Source: an uncultured Granulosicoccaceae bacterium (GTDB lineage: Bacteria > Pseudomonadota > Gammaproteobacteria > Granulosicoccales > Granulosicoccaceae). From it: a DNA stretch of 64,000 bases. Shown here piece by piece: positions 38,898 to 47,729 of the stretch. Both the position numbers and the translations under genes were made by a program. Every line of letters starts with the position of its first letter. Within the stretch, counting starts at the first letter, position 1. A model generated the notes under the pieces. That model did not search any database. It was not told where the DNA came from and saw only the letters and a program-made list of their open reading frames with translations. The stretch lies in contig CALJAA010000011.1 of the NCBI GenBank assembly GCA_938028465.1, forward strand, positions 1 to 64,000. Direction: 5' to 3'.

Positions 38898-39245
38898 CTA
38901 CTGTGATTCAACTAACTGTGAAAAATACTCTGCTAAGGATGCAATTTCTTCATCGCCTAAACCGATGGCAATTGACTTCATGGCAGCGTTAACTCGTGTA
39001 CCGTTTTGATAAAGCAGTAATGAAATAACAATGTGTTGTTTAGCCATGCCGGCTATAACAGGCGTACCTGTGCCCTGCTTTGCTTGATGGCAACTGGTAC
39101 ACCCTTCAGCTAAATAGGCGGCGTAATCCTGATCAACTGGTGCTGCCATGATCTCTTCAATACGATCAGTAAGCTCATCCGCGTTTACCACAAATGTGAC
39201 GAGCAGAAATCCACAAGTCAGTAACACGTATTTAAAAGTACTCAC
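38898..39245 (-). CDS. monohaem cytochrome c, probable FccA/SoxE partner
   Basis: 115 residues with a signal peptide (about 1-23) and one haem site CTSCH at 49-53. The C-terminal helix region (AMKSIAIGLGDEEIASLAEYF) is of the class I cytochrome c553/FccA type. Its place between soxD and the flavocytochrome c flavoprotein suggests it accepts electrons from sulfide oxidation. Gaps to its neighbours are 11 and 19 bases, so it is part of the same transcript. Confidence 0.88.
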   Translation of the reverse strand: MSTFKYVLLTCGFLLVTFVVNADELTDRIEEIMAAPVDQDYAAYLAEGCTSCHQAKQGTGTPVIAGMAKQHIVISLLLYQNGTRVNAAMKSIAIGLGDEEIASLAEYFSQLVESQ

Positions 39246-39256
39246 TATGATTCCCT

Positions 39257-40336
39257 TTAGTTTTGATCGGGGGTTACGTCCAACACTCTCGCTCGCTGGC
39301 TAACCGTCGCGACACCCGGAATACAATCTGTCATGCAAGGCTCAACGGCCCCACTGAAATAAGGCTCTTCTGATCGATTATCCGTTATAAAGTTTTCTTC
39401 ATTCGGCAATCTAAATTCAACAAAATTATCCGAAGTGAGTTCGAAGTCTTCGTCTACTAAATCATTAAGATACATCAGATAGGCCGTCACCGAATAAACA
39501 TCATCATCGCTAAGGGATCGTGCATTGCCAAATGGCATCGCGCGTCGCACATAGTCGTATACCGTTGATAAGTACGGCCAGTATGAGCCAATGGTTTTTT
39601 CAGGCCGTTCGTCTGTCAGTGTTCCCAACCCACCTGCCAATACAGGCCAACGCCCGGTACCTTCACCAAAATCACCATGACATGCCGCACACTGCGCATC
39701 GTAGATGATGCCACCGGCAACAGCGTCACCCGAGCCTTTGGGCAGGCCCTCACCATCTGGACGCACATCGATATCCCATGCAGCCACCTCTTCTGCAAGT
39801 GCGACACGACCTAAATGAAATACTCCATGTGTAGGAATTTCCACATCGGCGGCTAATACACGCGGTTGCTTTTCAGTATTGCTTTCATCGGCGCTAATGG
39901 CAGCCTCAGCAGTAGTGGCAAGCTTACCGTCAACATCGACCGCTGCAAGGTAAGCGATGATCGACGCCCTGTCATCTTCACTCTTAACTCCCGGGAATGC
40001 CATTTTGGTGCCCGGTATATTAGTCATAGGGGATTCTAGAAATGCAGACAAACTACTCGCATTCCATTTAACATCTGGCGCCATCGCATCAGTAAATGCA
40101 CTGGAGAAGTCATAGCCTTCAACCTTGGCCGCAACCCTCTCCATCACACCATTAAGCTGAGGACCAAACGCATGGCTAGCACCCGGCCCAACCTGATGAC
40201 AACCTGCACATTGCCTATAGAGTTTTTCGCCTTTCTCGACATCATTAGCAAAAAGTGCATTTGAACCAAAAATTAATAGCAACAAAGGCGCTGCTTTGAA
40301 AATAGCAAAACCGAATGGCTGTTTTAATTTGCTCAT
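39257..40336 (-). CDS. soxD: SoxD, dihaem cytochrome c subunit of sulfane dehydrogenase
   Basis: 359 residues with a signal peptide ending about residue 30. Two haem sites, CAGCH at 43-47 and CAACH at 216-220, lie in two cytochrome c domains joined by a linker. SoxD is the electron-accepting partner of SoxC. Its ATG overlaps the soxC stop by one base (TGATG), which indicates translational coupling. Confidence 0.93.
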   Translation of the reverse strand: MSKLKQPFGFAIFKAAPLLLLIFGSNALFANDVEKGEKLYRQCAGCHQVGPGASHAFGPQLNGVMERVAAKVEGYDFSSAFTDAMAPDVKWNASSLSAFLESPMTNIPGTKMAFPGVKSEDDRASIIAYLAAVDVDGKLATTAEAAISADESNTEKQPRVLAADVEIPTHGVFHLGRVALAEEVAAWDIDVRPDGEGLPKGSGDAVAGGIIYDAQCAACHGDFGEGTGRWPVLAGGLGTLTDERPEKTIGSYWPYLSTVYDYVRRAMPFGNARSLSDDDVYSVTAYLMYLNDLVDEDFELTSDNFVEFRLPNEENFITDNRSEEPYFSGAVEPCMTDCIPGVATVSQRARVLDVTPDQN

Positions 40337-41670
40337 CAGGACACCTCAACATTTTCAGCGGAACCATCGGGTTTGATATGCCAGGTTTGAATACTGTTGT
40401 TGTGATAAATCGAATTAACACCTCGCTCTGCACGCAAAGCATCCTTAGTCGGTTGCACATGACCAAACTCATCCACGGCTCGGCTTTGCAAAAACATCTC
40501 GCTGCCATCCCAATTGAAGTCGTAATAAAACCGATGCACAGAGCGCGACCACGATGGCCCATCAAGCCTGGCAGGTTTCCAGTTACGACCACCATCAATA
40601 GATACATCAACCCTCTTTACCTTCCCGTGCCCTGACCAAGCTAAGCCGCTGAGTACAGTGTGGCCTTTACCGTGATTAATCGGCGCTTGTGGGCTAGGGT
40701 TTGTAATGACTGACTTAACATCCATTACCCAAGTAAAGCGTCGAGCCAAACCATCTTCAAGTAAGTCGGTGTATTTGGAAGTCTCCTCACGCTGATGCCA
40801 TGGCTTATCACCTATTTCGATTCGGCGTAACCATTTGACCCACATATTGCCTTCCCAGCCGGGCACCACCAAGCGCATGGGGTAACCTTGCTCAGGGCGT
40901 AGGGCTTCACCGTTCATATGAGTAGCAACTAAGCAATCATCTAAACACTTTTCTAGCGGAATCGAGCGGGTCATATGCGATGCATCCCCACCTTCTGGCA
41001 ACACCCACTTGCCTGCCGTTTTAACACCTGCCTCAGCAAGCAAATATTTTAAAGGCACACCCGTGTACATTACGTTATGCACCATTCCATGGGTAAATTG
41101 ACAACCGTTTAATTGTGCGCCTCGCCACTCCATGCCTGAATTGGCAGCACATTCAAGAAAATAAACTTTGTTCTCACGAGGAAATCGCTTCAGATCTTCA
41201 AGTGTAAAAACCAACGGCGTATCAACCAAGCCATTAATCATTAAACGATGATCAGTTGGGTTGATCTCCGCTATACCACCGTGGTGCCGCTCAAAGCACA
41301 AGCCATTAGGCGTAATCACGCCTTCTAGCTTATGCAGCGGCGTAAAGTTAACGGATGACTTTGCATCGGCAGTTAACCATGCAACATCACGTCGCACAGC
41401 ATCTTTTTCAAACTGCGACGGCATACCATAAGGGCGAGCATCAACACCATCGCCAAGGTAACGATTCCAATCTTGAACCTCGGTAATAAGCGGATCAGGT
41501 GTATTCGCATTAGCGATCTTGCCTGTAGATGCAGCAATTGCGGTACCACCCATCAATGCCAGACCACTCTTAATGGCAGAGCGCCTGCTCACCGTGTTTT
41601 TGATGACATCTTTATTCAGCTCGTTAGCTGTTGTCTTTATTGGCTTTGGATCATTATCAAAGTCAGTCAT
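40336..41670 (-). CDS. soxC: SoxC, molybdopterin sulfane dehydrogenase subunit
   Basis: 444-residue molybdenum enzyme of the sulfite-oxidase fold. With SoxD it oxidises the cysteine-bound sulfane sulfur of SoxYZ by six electrons. A twin-arginine signal lies at SRRSAIKSG (about 29-36) and is followed by a hydrophobic stretch. The Mo-ligand cysteine is Cys174, in FLECAANSGMEW. Conserved downstream blocks include GVPLKYLLAEAG and RLVVPGWEGNMWVKWLRRIE. Its presence predicts that thiosulfate can be oxidised fully to sulfate without stored sulfur globules. Confidence 0.95.
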   Translation of the reverse strand: MTDFDNDPKPIKTTANELNKDVIKNTVSRRSAIKSGLALMGGTAIAASTGKIANANTPDPLITEVQDWNRYLGDGVDARPYGMPSQFEKDAVRRDVAWLTADAKSSVNFTPLHKLEGVITPNGLCFERHHGGIAEINPTDHRLMINGLVDTPLVFTLEDLKRFPRENKVYFLECAANSGMEWRGAQLNGCQFTHGMVHNVMYTGVPLKYLLAEAGVKTAGKWVLPEGGDASHMTRSIPLEKCLDDCLVATHMNGEALRPEQGYPMRLVVPGWEGNMWVKWLRRIEIGDKPWHQREETSKYTDLLEDGLARRFTWVMDVKSVITNPSPQAPINHGKGHTVLSGLAWSGHGKVKRVDVSIDGGRNWKPARLDGPSWSRSVHRFYYDFNWDGSEMFLQSRAVDEFGHVQPTKDALRAERGVNSIYHNNSIQTWHIKPDGSAENVEVS

Positions 41671-41746
41671 GTTAATTAATCCTAATATATTCGTATTTTA
41701 CTATGTATTTAGGCGCAGCTTTGCAATGCGCGAAGCACTTACAGAG

Positions 41747-43441
41747 CTAGATTACGCCAGTAAATTTAACCGATTGGTTGGGCTGTACATCAATGCTAGT
41801 TTGCTTACCTAACCAATCTTGCATCAAATCAAAAATTGCCGGGCCTTCTACACCTTCATTAACTGATGCCCAACCTGCTACTACATAGTTGCGTGCTGGA
41901 TCAATTGGCGCACCTGTTGAAAGCAATGTCATGTCAGTTATTCGCGAGCCCATATTCTCGTTTGGTGCGCAGTTATAACCCATACCACCGACACGCACCA
42001 TATCGCCGCCTTGTTGGAAGAAGGGATCCTTATTAAACAGGTTATCGCAAACATCTTCGAGGATTTCATGAATGCGTTGGCCCGTAAACTCTAAGCGATA
42101 AACACTGGGGTAGCTCATCGCCGTTTGATTGTAGAGATCTTCCACAGTGACATTATCACCTGGTAGTAATGTTGCTCCCCATCGAAATCCTGGGCTAAAC
42201 GATAATTCAGCATCACGCTCTTCCATCATGCCTGCGCAGAGTAGATCGTCCCATGTGCCATTAAAATTGCCACGCCGGTAGAGCAATGACTCATTTTTAG
42301 CTAATACGCGCTTGAGTTCTTTTTCGTGTGGCTCACGATGCGATTGGATCATACTGGCCATTTCTTTATCAGGCTCTATCACATCGGCAAAAACAGGTAT
42401 CAAGGTTGAATTGTAATCAACCACCTTGCCACCCTTTACCTCAAGATCAATTCGACCAAGATATTTGCCATGCGAACCAGAAGACAGCACCAAGGTATTA
42501 TCAATATTGAGTGCTTCGGGTACAGCATCATGCGTGTGCCCTGTAAGGATCACGTCAATACCATCCACCACCGTTGCAAGTTTTTGATCAACATCAAAAC
42601 CATTGTGCGATAACAGCACGACAACCTCAGCACCGGCCTCGCGTGCAGCATTAACATTATCTTGAAGAGCTTCTGCTCTGATTCCAAACGACCAATCCGG
42701 CATCATCCAACGGGGGTTAGCAATAGGGGTATATGGCATCGCCTGCCCAATGATGGCCACCTTCGAACCACCTCGCTCAACCATGCGCGTACTCTCAAAT
42801 ACGGGCTCTTCCCAATCGTTATCAACAATGTTACTAGCTAAGAACGGATACTCAAGCTGATCAATAAGCTCCATCACACGATCGACACCCAGAGTGAACT
42901 CCCAATGGCCAACCATTGCATCAGGTTTTAGCAAACCCATGCAATCAACCATATCCTGCGCGTCCGTTTTTAAGGCAGTGTAGGATCCTTGCCATGTATC
43001 ACCACCATCAAGCAGTATCACATTATCGTCGCCACGCTCAGAGCGAATGGCTTTTATCAGTGTGGCGGTACGGTCTAGCCCGCCCAAACGACCATAGCTT
43101 TTCGCCAAATTAACGTAATCGACCATGGTATGCGCATAAGACAGTGCGCTACCACGTGCAATGCCAAAATGATCAAGAAATTTTTCGCCAACTAAATGCG
43201 GAGGTATCCCTTCGAACGCGCCAACACCGAAATTCTCGGACGGCGGCCTGAAGTAGACCGGCTTGAGTTGAGCATGGATATCAGTGAGATGCAGCAGCGT
43301 AAGTTTGCCGCGGCTATCGAACTTAAGTAGATCTTGCTGAGTCAGGCTTTGCTGTGCGGCAACCTTAGTTAGGTTGCCGCTAAAACCTGTTATTGCCGCA
43401 GCAATGGCGGAATATTGTAAGAAGTCGCGCCTAGTAAACAC
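41747..43441 (-). CDS. soxB: SoxB thiosulfohydrolase
   Basis: 564-residue dimanganese hydrolase that releases sulfate from SoxYZ-bound thiosulfate. It begins at a GTG codon with AAAAGGAG about 9 bases upstream; the nearer ATG is out of frame. A Tat signal (TRRDFLQ, arginines 4-5) leads to the metallophosphatase-type motifs HLTDIHAQ (about 51-58) and DGGDTWQGS (145-153), then GHWEFTLG and LTGHTHDA. Length agrees with SoxB of other bacteria. Central gene of the leftward sox operon. Confidence 0.96.
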   Translation of the reverse strand: MFTRRDFLQYSAIAAAITGFSGNLTKVAAQQSLTQQDLLKFDSRGKLTLLHLTDIHAQLKPVYFRPPSENFGVGAFEGIPPHLVGEKFLDHFGIARGSALSYAHTMVDYVNLAKSYGRLGGLDRTATLIKAIRSERGDDNVILLDGGDTWQGSYTALKTDAQDMVDCMGLLKPDAMVGHWEFTLGVDRVMELIDQLEYPFLASNIVDNDWEEPVFESTRMVERGGSKVAIIGQAMPYTPIANPRWMMPDWSFGIRAEALQDNVNAAREAGAEVVVLLSHNGFDVDQKLATVVDGIDVILTGHTHDAVPEALNIDNTLVLSSGSHGKYLGRIDLEVKGGKVVDYNSTLIPVFADVIEPDKEMASMIQSHREPHEKELKRVLAKNESLLYRRGNFNGTWDDLLCAGMMEERDAELSFSPGFRWGATLLPGDNVTVEDLYNQTAMSYPSVYRLEFTGQRIHEILEDVCDNLFNKDPFFQQGGDMVRVGGMGYNCAPNENMGSRITDMTLLSTGAPIDPARNYVVAGWASVNEGVEGPAIFDLMQDWLGKQTSIDVQPNQSVKFTGVI

Positions 43442-43465
43442 GAGTGCATACTCCTTTTAAGACTA

Positions 43466-44332
43466 CTATTGACGAACTGCAGGTGTTTCAACCGACAGGC
43501 CGGTACCACGCCAAGTGACATAAACCTCCAACCCCATTAGCTCATCACTAAAGGCCGCCGGAAATTCAGCGCGGGTATCGCGAATGCAACCTCGAAAGCG
43601 ATTGTGCAGTGAGATAAGCTTGTTTTGCTTTAGACGATAGGTTGGAAAACCATTAACGTTACCCTGGCTTAAATGATCCGCACGGATGTAATTGCCGTTA
43701 TTTTTTTCATGGCACGAGGCGCACGATAAATTAAGTTGGCCAGTGCGCTTGTAGTAAGTCTCTTTACCTTTATCAAACCAGGCCTGCATATCACCAGCCG
43801 CTAAATCTAGCTCGACAGGTTTCCCCAATGATTGATTTTTAATATAGGCAGTGAGTGGTTTTTGGCCGCTCTTATCAAACTTGTAAGGCTCTGCACCCAT
43901 ATTTTCAGTACGGCAGTAGTTGATCTGCAATTCAACATTCACAGGCTTGTTCATCTTTGCATGCCACTTAGGAAATGTCGCACCGACATTTGCCATACTC
44001 TCTGAGGCATCACCATGACAGCTAGCGCACGACTTTCCTTCAGTGCCTTCAGCTGTGTTCCAGATTTCTTCGCCTTGTTCAACACCCAGGTAACCCGGAT
44101 TTTGAAAGGTGTCAGTTTCGAGTTCACGAGTTTCAGGTGTGCGGTAATGCCAGCCGGAAATCACTTCTTTGAGCGGATGCCCTTCAGGTGGAGCCGCACG
44201 CGTTGTAATTTCGATCTCTTCATCGATAATTAAAGTTTCATCAACAGGTGCCGCAGTTACCGACACCGTGCTCAAGCTAACTGCCGTTATGCCAGCTACC
44301 AAAAGCGTGTTGTATATTTTTGTTTTCATCAT
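43466..44332 (-). CDS. soxA: SoxA, dihaem L-cysteine S-thiosulfotransferase subunit
   Basis: 288 residues with a signal peptide (about 1-27). It has two haem sites, CASCH at 102-106 and CASCH at 204-208, and the conserved cysteine in RFRGCIRDTR (Cys249), the active-site residue that carries sulfur in SoxAX. The intact dihaem type is kept here. With SoxX it attaches thiosulfate to the SoxY cysteine. Ribosome-binding site GGAG lies before tandem ATG codons. Confidence 0.95.
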   Translation of the reverse strand: MMKTKIYNTLLVAGITAVSLSTVSVTAAPVDETLIIDEEIEITTRAAPPEGHPLKEVISGWHYRTPETRELETDTFQNPGYLGVEQGEEIWNTAEGTEGKSCASCHGDASESMANVGATFPKWHAKMNKPVNVELQINYCRTENMGAEPYKFDKSGQKPLTAYIKNQSLGKPVELDLAAGDMQAWFDKGKETYYKRTGQLNLSCASCHEKNNGNYIRADHLSQGNVNGFPTYRLKQNKLISLHNRFRGCIRDTRAEFPAAFSDELMGLEVYVTWRGTGLSVETPAVRQ

Positions 44333-44357
44333 GGCCTAGCTCCAAGTGGGCAGATAC

Positions 44358-44678
44358 TTATGACACTTCAATCGTTTTTTCAGCTTCGATCACGCTACCG
44401 TCGTCATCTGTCCAGGTAAATTTGAATGTACCGGATTCGGCTACACGCGCGCTGAACTGCAAAAACGGATTAGACGAAATTGCTGCATCGATGTCTGCGG
44501 AAAACACCGGATTACCGTTAAATTCACAAGCAAATTTATTGAGTATTTTGCGTGGAATAACATTACCTTCTTTGTCTTTGCGCTGACCCGATTCCATCTG
44601 ATGGGTCACCAAGGTTTTGATGCTGATGATGTCGCCTGCAGCAGCTTTCTTTGGTACTTTAATTCGTGGTTTAGACAT
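44358..44678 (-). CDS. soxZ: SoxZ, sulfur-carrier partner of SoxY
   Basis: 106 residues, no signal peptide of its own; it is known to be exported with SoxY through the Tat route. The family pattern starts with PRIKVPKKAAAGDIISIKTLVTH and includes FSADIDAAISSNPFLQFSARV. GGGAG lies before the ATG. Gap to soxY is 14 bases. Confidence 0.95.
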   Translation of the reverse strand: MSKPRIKVPKKAAAGDIISIKTLVTHQMESGQRKDKEGNVIPRKILNKFACEFNGNPVFSADIDAAISSNPFLQFSARVAESGTFKFTWTDDDGSVIEAEKTIEVS

Positions 44679-44692
44679 AGTGTGCTCCCAAT

Positions 44693-45145
44693 CTAGCCGC
44701 CGCAGCCGCCAATAGTGACTTTGATGTTTTTGGTATCGGTGTAGACCGTCCCATCGCTCATTTTGGCTACTGCGATAACATTCTGTGTTTTTGCTAAGCG
44801 CATGCGAGTTGAGGCCTCTGCTTTGCCGCTGGCAGGCGTAAAATTAAACGTAATCACGTTAGGAAGAGGATTATCTTCGGCTAGCACCATGACGGACTCA
44901 ACGTAAGACTCTTCGGTCATATCGCTTTCCACGCTGACTGATATGGGCACAGTGTTACCGTTTTCTGCAATTTCAGGTGTTTTTAGCGTTAGCTTGCCCG
45001 TTTTCGTTTCACTATCGCCAACAAAATCGGCTAGCGCTTTAGTCACATCTTCTGCAGCTGCAAACGCTGGTAGGCCCAGTGTACTGAGGCCACCGGCAGC
45101 AATAATTGCACTACCAGTTAGGAACTGTCGTCGCGTCGGGTTCAT
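44693..45145 (-). CDS. soxY: SoxY, sulfur-carrier protein
   Basis: 150 residues from the ATG at 45145, chosen because GGAG lies 8 bases before it; the frame also has an upstream ATG at 45166. The Tat signal reads PTRRQFLTGSAIIAAGG. The chain ends in the hallmark GGCGG tail whose cysteine (third residue from the end) carries the pathway intermediates. A typical SoxY beta-sandwich fills the middle. It is exported together with SoxZ. Confidence 0.96.
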   Translation of the reverse strand: MNPTRRQFLTGSAIIAAGGLSTLGLPAFAAAEDVTKALADFVGDSETKTGKLTLKTPEIAENGNTVPISVSVESDMTEESYVESVMVLAEDNPLPNVITFNFTPASGKAEASTRMRLAKTQNVIAVAKMSDGTVYTDTKNIKVTIGGCGG

Positions 45146-45211
45146 AATTGAATCTCCGTTACTCATTTAGATCTGTATGAATAGATCAGTATGGATAAAT
45201 GAAAAGGTGTT

Positions 45212-45670
45212 CTATTTTAGAGTTGCAAGGTAAGCCACCACGTCTTCGACCTGTTGCGCCGTTAATATGGTTTTACCGATGAGGTCTTCACGTACGTTTT
45301 CACCTACTTCTAAGGAGTAAAAACCCGGCATGACCGTTTCTTCGGTGAATACCGCTTTAGCGTTAACCACTATGGTACGTAGCATTTCTGGCTGCCAGCG
45401 GGCACCAGCACCATCGAGCGATGGACCAACACCGCCATGGAAAAGATGTTCGCTCATTTCACTGTTTGCATGACAAGCCAAGCAGTTACCTTGCTTGCGA
45501 TTGGCGAATATTTTGCGCCCTTCTGCAGCGTCACCCGCTACACCGGTGAGGGAATCGGCTATCGCCAGACCCTCGATTTTTACATCACCTGGCGCGATGG
45601 TACCGGCGTATAGCGCAGTACTACAACCTAACAAGGCACCTAAAAGTAACGTTTTTAGCTGTACTCGCAT
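45212..45670 (-). CDS. soxX: SoxX, monohaem cytochrome c
   Basis: 152 residues with a signal peptide (about 1-22) and one haem site CLACH (about residues 63-67), then GVGPSLDGAGARW and the methionine ligand region VMPGFYSL. SoxX is the electron-accepting subunit of the SoxAX thiosulfate-conjugating enzyme. First gene of the leftward operon; its promoter shares a 156-base region with the divergent soxS-like gene. Confidence 0.93.
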   Translation of the reverse strand: MRVQLKTLLLGALLGCSTALYAGTIAPGDVKIEGLAIADSLTGVAGDAAEGRKIFANRKQGNCLACHANSEMSEHLFHGGVGPSLDGAGARWQPEMLRTIVVNAKAVFTEETVMPGFYSLEVGENVREDLIGKTILTAQQVEDVVAYLATLK

Positions 45671-45746
45671 TGAATGCTCTCCAACGGGTTAACCGAGCAG
45701 CACTACTGCCGCATCTGTTTGAGACTCTAACCAACAACCATAAAAT

Positions 45747-45779
45747 AATCAATATGATTTTTACTATATATTTTATATA
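45747..45779. promoter_or_regulatory. two AT-rich palindromes in the divergent sox promoter
   Basis: AATCA-ATA-TGATT (45747-45759) and TATATA-TTT-TATATA (45765-45779) are both exact inverted repeats with a 3-base centre, placed side by side about midway between soxX and the soxS-like gene. ArsR-family repressors bind short AT-rich dyads of this kind, and a SoxR-like ArsR gene lies in the rightward operon. The assignment to that regulator is inference. Confidence 0.55.
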
Positions 45780-45826
45780 CTAGCATTTAAGCGTTAAATT
45801 GCCCGCAGAATAGGCTTCTTAGTCCA

Positions 45827-46255
45827 TTGACCCACTTTGGAATTCAAAAACGTAATCGATTAAAAAAAGCAACATTGCAGCTGTTTTCACTTGCATTGGG
45901 TTTTGCTGGCGCTAGCCATAGCGCGGCAAATAACAACGGCACAACAACCGAACTACTGATGATTGAAAGTGAAGATTGCCCCTACTGTCGTAAGTTTGAT
46001 CGTGAAATCGCTGACATCTACCCAAAAACCACTGAAGGCAAACGCGCCCCGTTAAGCAGGCACACACTAGGAGACAAACTGCCAGAAAAATACGCAGACA
46101 TCGATATCACCTCACGTACAATGACGCCTACTTTTATACTCATTGAAAACAACAAAGAAATTGATCGATTGGTTGGTTATAACAGTGATGAATTTTTCTG
46201 GTTTCTACTCAGCGATCTATTCAACAAACTACCAACGCAGTCGCAATCGAAATAA
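45827..46255 (+). CDS. exported thioredoxin-like protein (SoxS/SoxW type)
   Basis: 142 residues beginning at TTG 45827; no ATG or GTG start exists in this frame after the preceding stop at 45788. The signal peptide (about 11-34) is followed by a thioredoxin fold with active site CPYC at 51-54 and cis-proline loop MTPTFILIE. SoxS/SoxW proteins keep the SoxY cysteine reduced and active in the periplasm. First gene of the rightward operon, 12 bases before soxR. Confidence 0.85.
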   Translation: MTHFGIQKRNRLKKATLQLFSLALGFAGASHSAANNNGTTTELLMIESEDCPYCRKFDREIADIYPKTTEGKRAPLSRHTLGDKLPEKYADIDITSRTMTPTFILIENNKEIDRLVGYNSDEFFWFLLSDLFNKLPTQSQSK

Positions 46256-46267
46256 AGGCAATTCGGC

Positions 46268-46624
46268 ATGGCACTACCCAAACTAAAAAAAGATCTACCT
46301 GCTGCTGAAATGGAAGCACTAATGGTGCAAGCACGCGCAGCGAGTGATTTGCTAAAAGCGTTGTCGCACGAAACACGTCTGTTAATCATGTGCCTATTAA
46401 ATGAAGGCGAAATGAGCGTGACCGAAATAGAGCAAACAATGGATTTACCACAGGCCACTGTTTCACAACAACTCGCAAGATTACGCATTGATGGCTTAGT
46501 TGAAAACAGACGAGAAGGCCGCTCCATCTACTATCGTATTGCCAACAAAGAAGCCGAAGCCGTTGTTGAATCGTTATACAACATGTTCTGTCAATCAGTC
46601 CGCCCGCCCAGTTCTATAAAATAG
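46268..46624 (+). CDS. ArsR-family regulator (SoxR-like)
   Basis: 118-residue winged-helix repressor. The DNA-binding region is about 30-90 (KALSHETRLLIMCLLNEGEM and DLPQATVSQQLARLRIDGLV). SoxR proteins repress sox genes until sulfur compounds modify their cysteines; here a single cysteine in the recognition region (MCLL) and one at the C-terminus (NMFCQS) are visible. Candidate operator palindromes lie in the divergent promoter. Not to be confused with the redox-sensing MerR-type SoxR of enterics. Confidence 0.85.
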   Translation: MALPKLKKDLPAAEMEALMVQARAASDLLKALSHETRLLIMCLLNEGEMSVTEIEQTMDLPQATVSQQLARLRIDGLVENRREGRSIYYRIANKEAEAVVESLYNMFCQSVRPPSSIK

Positions 46625-46636
46625 CCTAGGTTTACA

Positions 46637-47704
46637 ATGTCCGAATTACTCGAATCCGCATGGGCCGTACCAATCGCGGGTTTGCTATGCGGCATTGTGT
46701 TAGGTGTAGTCGCTAGGCGCAGTAACTTTTGCACACTCACCTCACTCGAGCGACACTGGTACTCAGAAGATTCCACAGGCTTACGAACATGGGCCCTGGC
46801 TGCAGTCACGGCACTGCTGGCAACTCAGTTACTTTGGTATAACGGCACTATCGATTTAGAACAAAGCTTCTATTTATCACCACAAATTAATGTCGTTAAT
46901 ATAATTATAGGAGGATTATTATTCGGCTTTGGCATGGCCTTAGTAGGCACCTGTGGATTCGGTGCCTTAGTACGTTTAGGCAGCGGTAGTTTGCGCTCCC
47001 TGGTGATCGTCGTCGCCATGGGATTGATGGCCTTATCAACACAACGTGGCACGATGAGCGTGTTCAGAGAATGGTCTAACCAACACTTTGCTTTTTCGCT
47101 ACCACTAAGCCAATCTGCACACGATGTACTGATCGCCTTTGGTGCACCTTCATTCGTAGCTTCGATTGCTTTAGCGTTAGCACTAGCCTTTTTTGTAATC
47201 TGGATTTTTCGATCAGGGTTCATGAAACAATCTGCCGCTATTTTTACGGGCATCACAATCGGTTGCTGTATTGCGTTTGGCTGGTTTGCAACATCAACAC
47301 TGCAAGGTTTTCAATTTGATCCCGTGCAATTGGAGGCGGGATCTTTTGTGTTGCCGCCTGGCGAGCTGATCTTCCAAGCACTATTCGCTAAAGGCATACC
47401 GGACTACGGAGTGGGTTTAGTCGTAGGCGTAATACTAGGGGCATTTGCCGTGTCCTTTGCGGAACGAAATATCCGCTGGGAGGCATGCGACGATGCCAGA
47501 GAACTCTCTCGTCATTTGGCAGGCGGGTTACTGATGGGTACTGGAGGTGTGTTTGCATCAGGCTGCACCATTGGCCAGGGCTTATCCGCGTTTTCTTTGT
47601 TGGCAATTTCAGCACCGCTGGCCATCATTAGCATCATGGCAGGGGCGCGTTTAGGCTTATCCTATTTAATTGAAGGGTCACCCTTCGCATTCTCCAAAAC
47701 GTAA
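46637..47704 (+). CDS. YeeE/YedE sulfur-transport family protein (SoxT-like)
   Basis: 355-residue membrane protein with about nine or ten helices. The conserved cysteine-bearing helices are VGTCGFGALVRLGSGSLRSL and FASGCTIGQGLSAFSLLA. YeeE/YedE proteins carry thiosulfate or other sulfur species across the inner membrane by cysteine relay. In sox loci this family is called SoxT and is linked to signalling with SoxR. Gap to soxR is 12 bases. Confidence 0.87.
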   Translation: MSELLESAWAVPIAGLLCGIVLGVVARRSNFCTLTSLERHWYSEDSTGLRTWALAAVTALLATQLLWYNGTIDLEQSFYLSPQINVVNIIIGGLLFGFGMALVGTCGFGALVRLGSGSLRSLVIVVAMGLMALSTQRGTMSVFREWSNQHFAFSLPLSQSAHDVLIAFGAPSFVASIALALALAFFVIWIFRSGFMKQSAAIFTGITIGCCIAFGWFATSTLQGFQFDPVQLEAGSFVLPPGELIFQALFAKGIPDYGVGLVVGVILGAFAVSFAERNIRWEACDDARELSRHLAGGLLMGTGGVFASGCTIGQGLSAFSLLAISAPLAIISIMAGARLGLSYLIEGSPFAFSKT

Positions 47705-47729
47705 CAAGCTGTAGATGAAAGGAAGGCTA

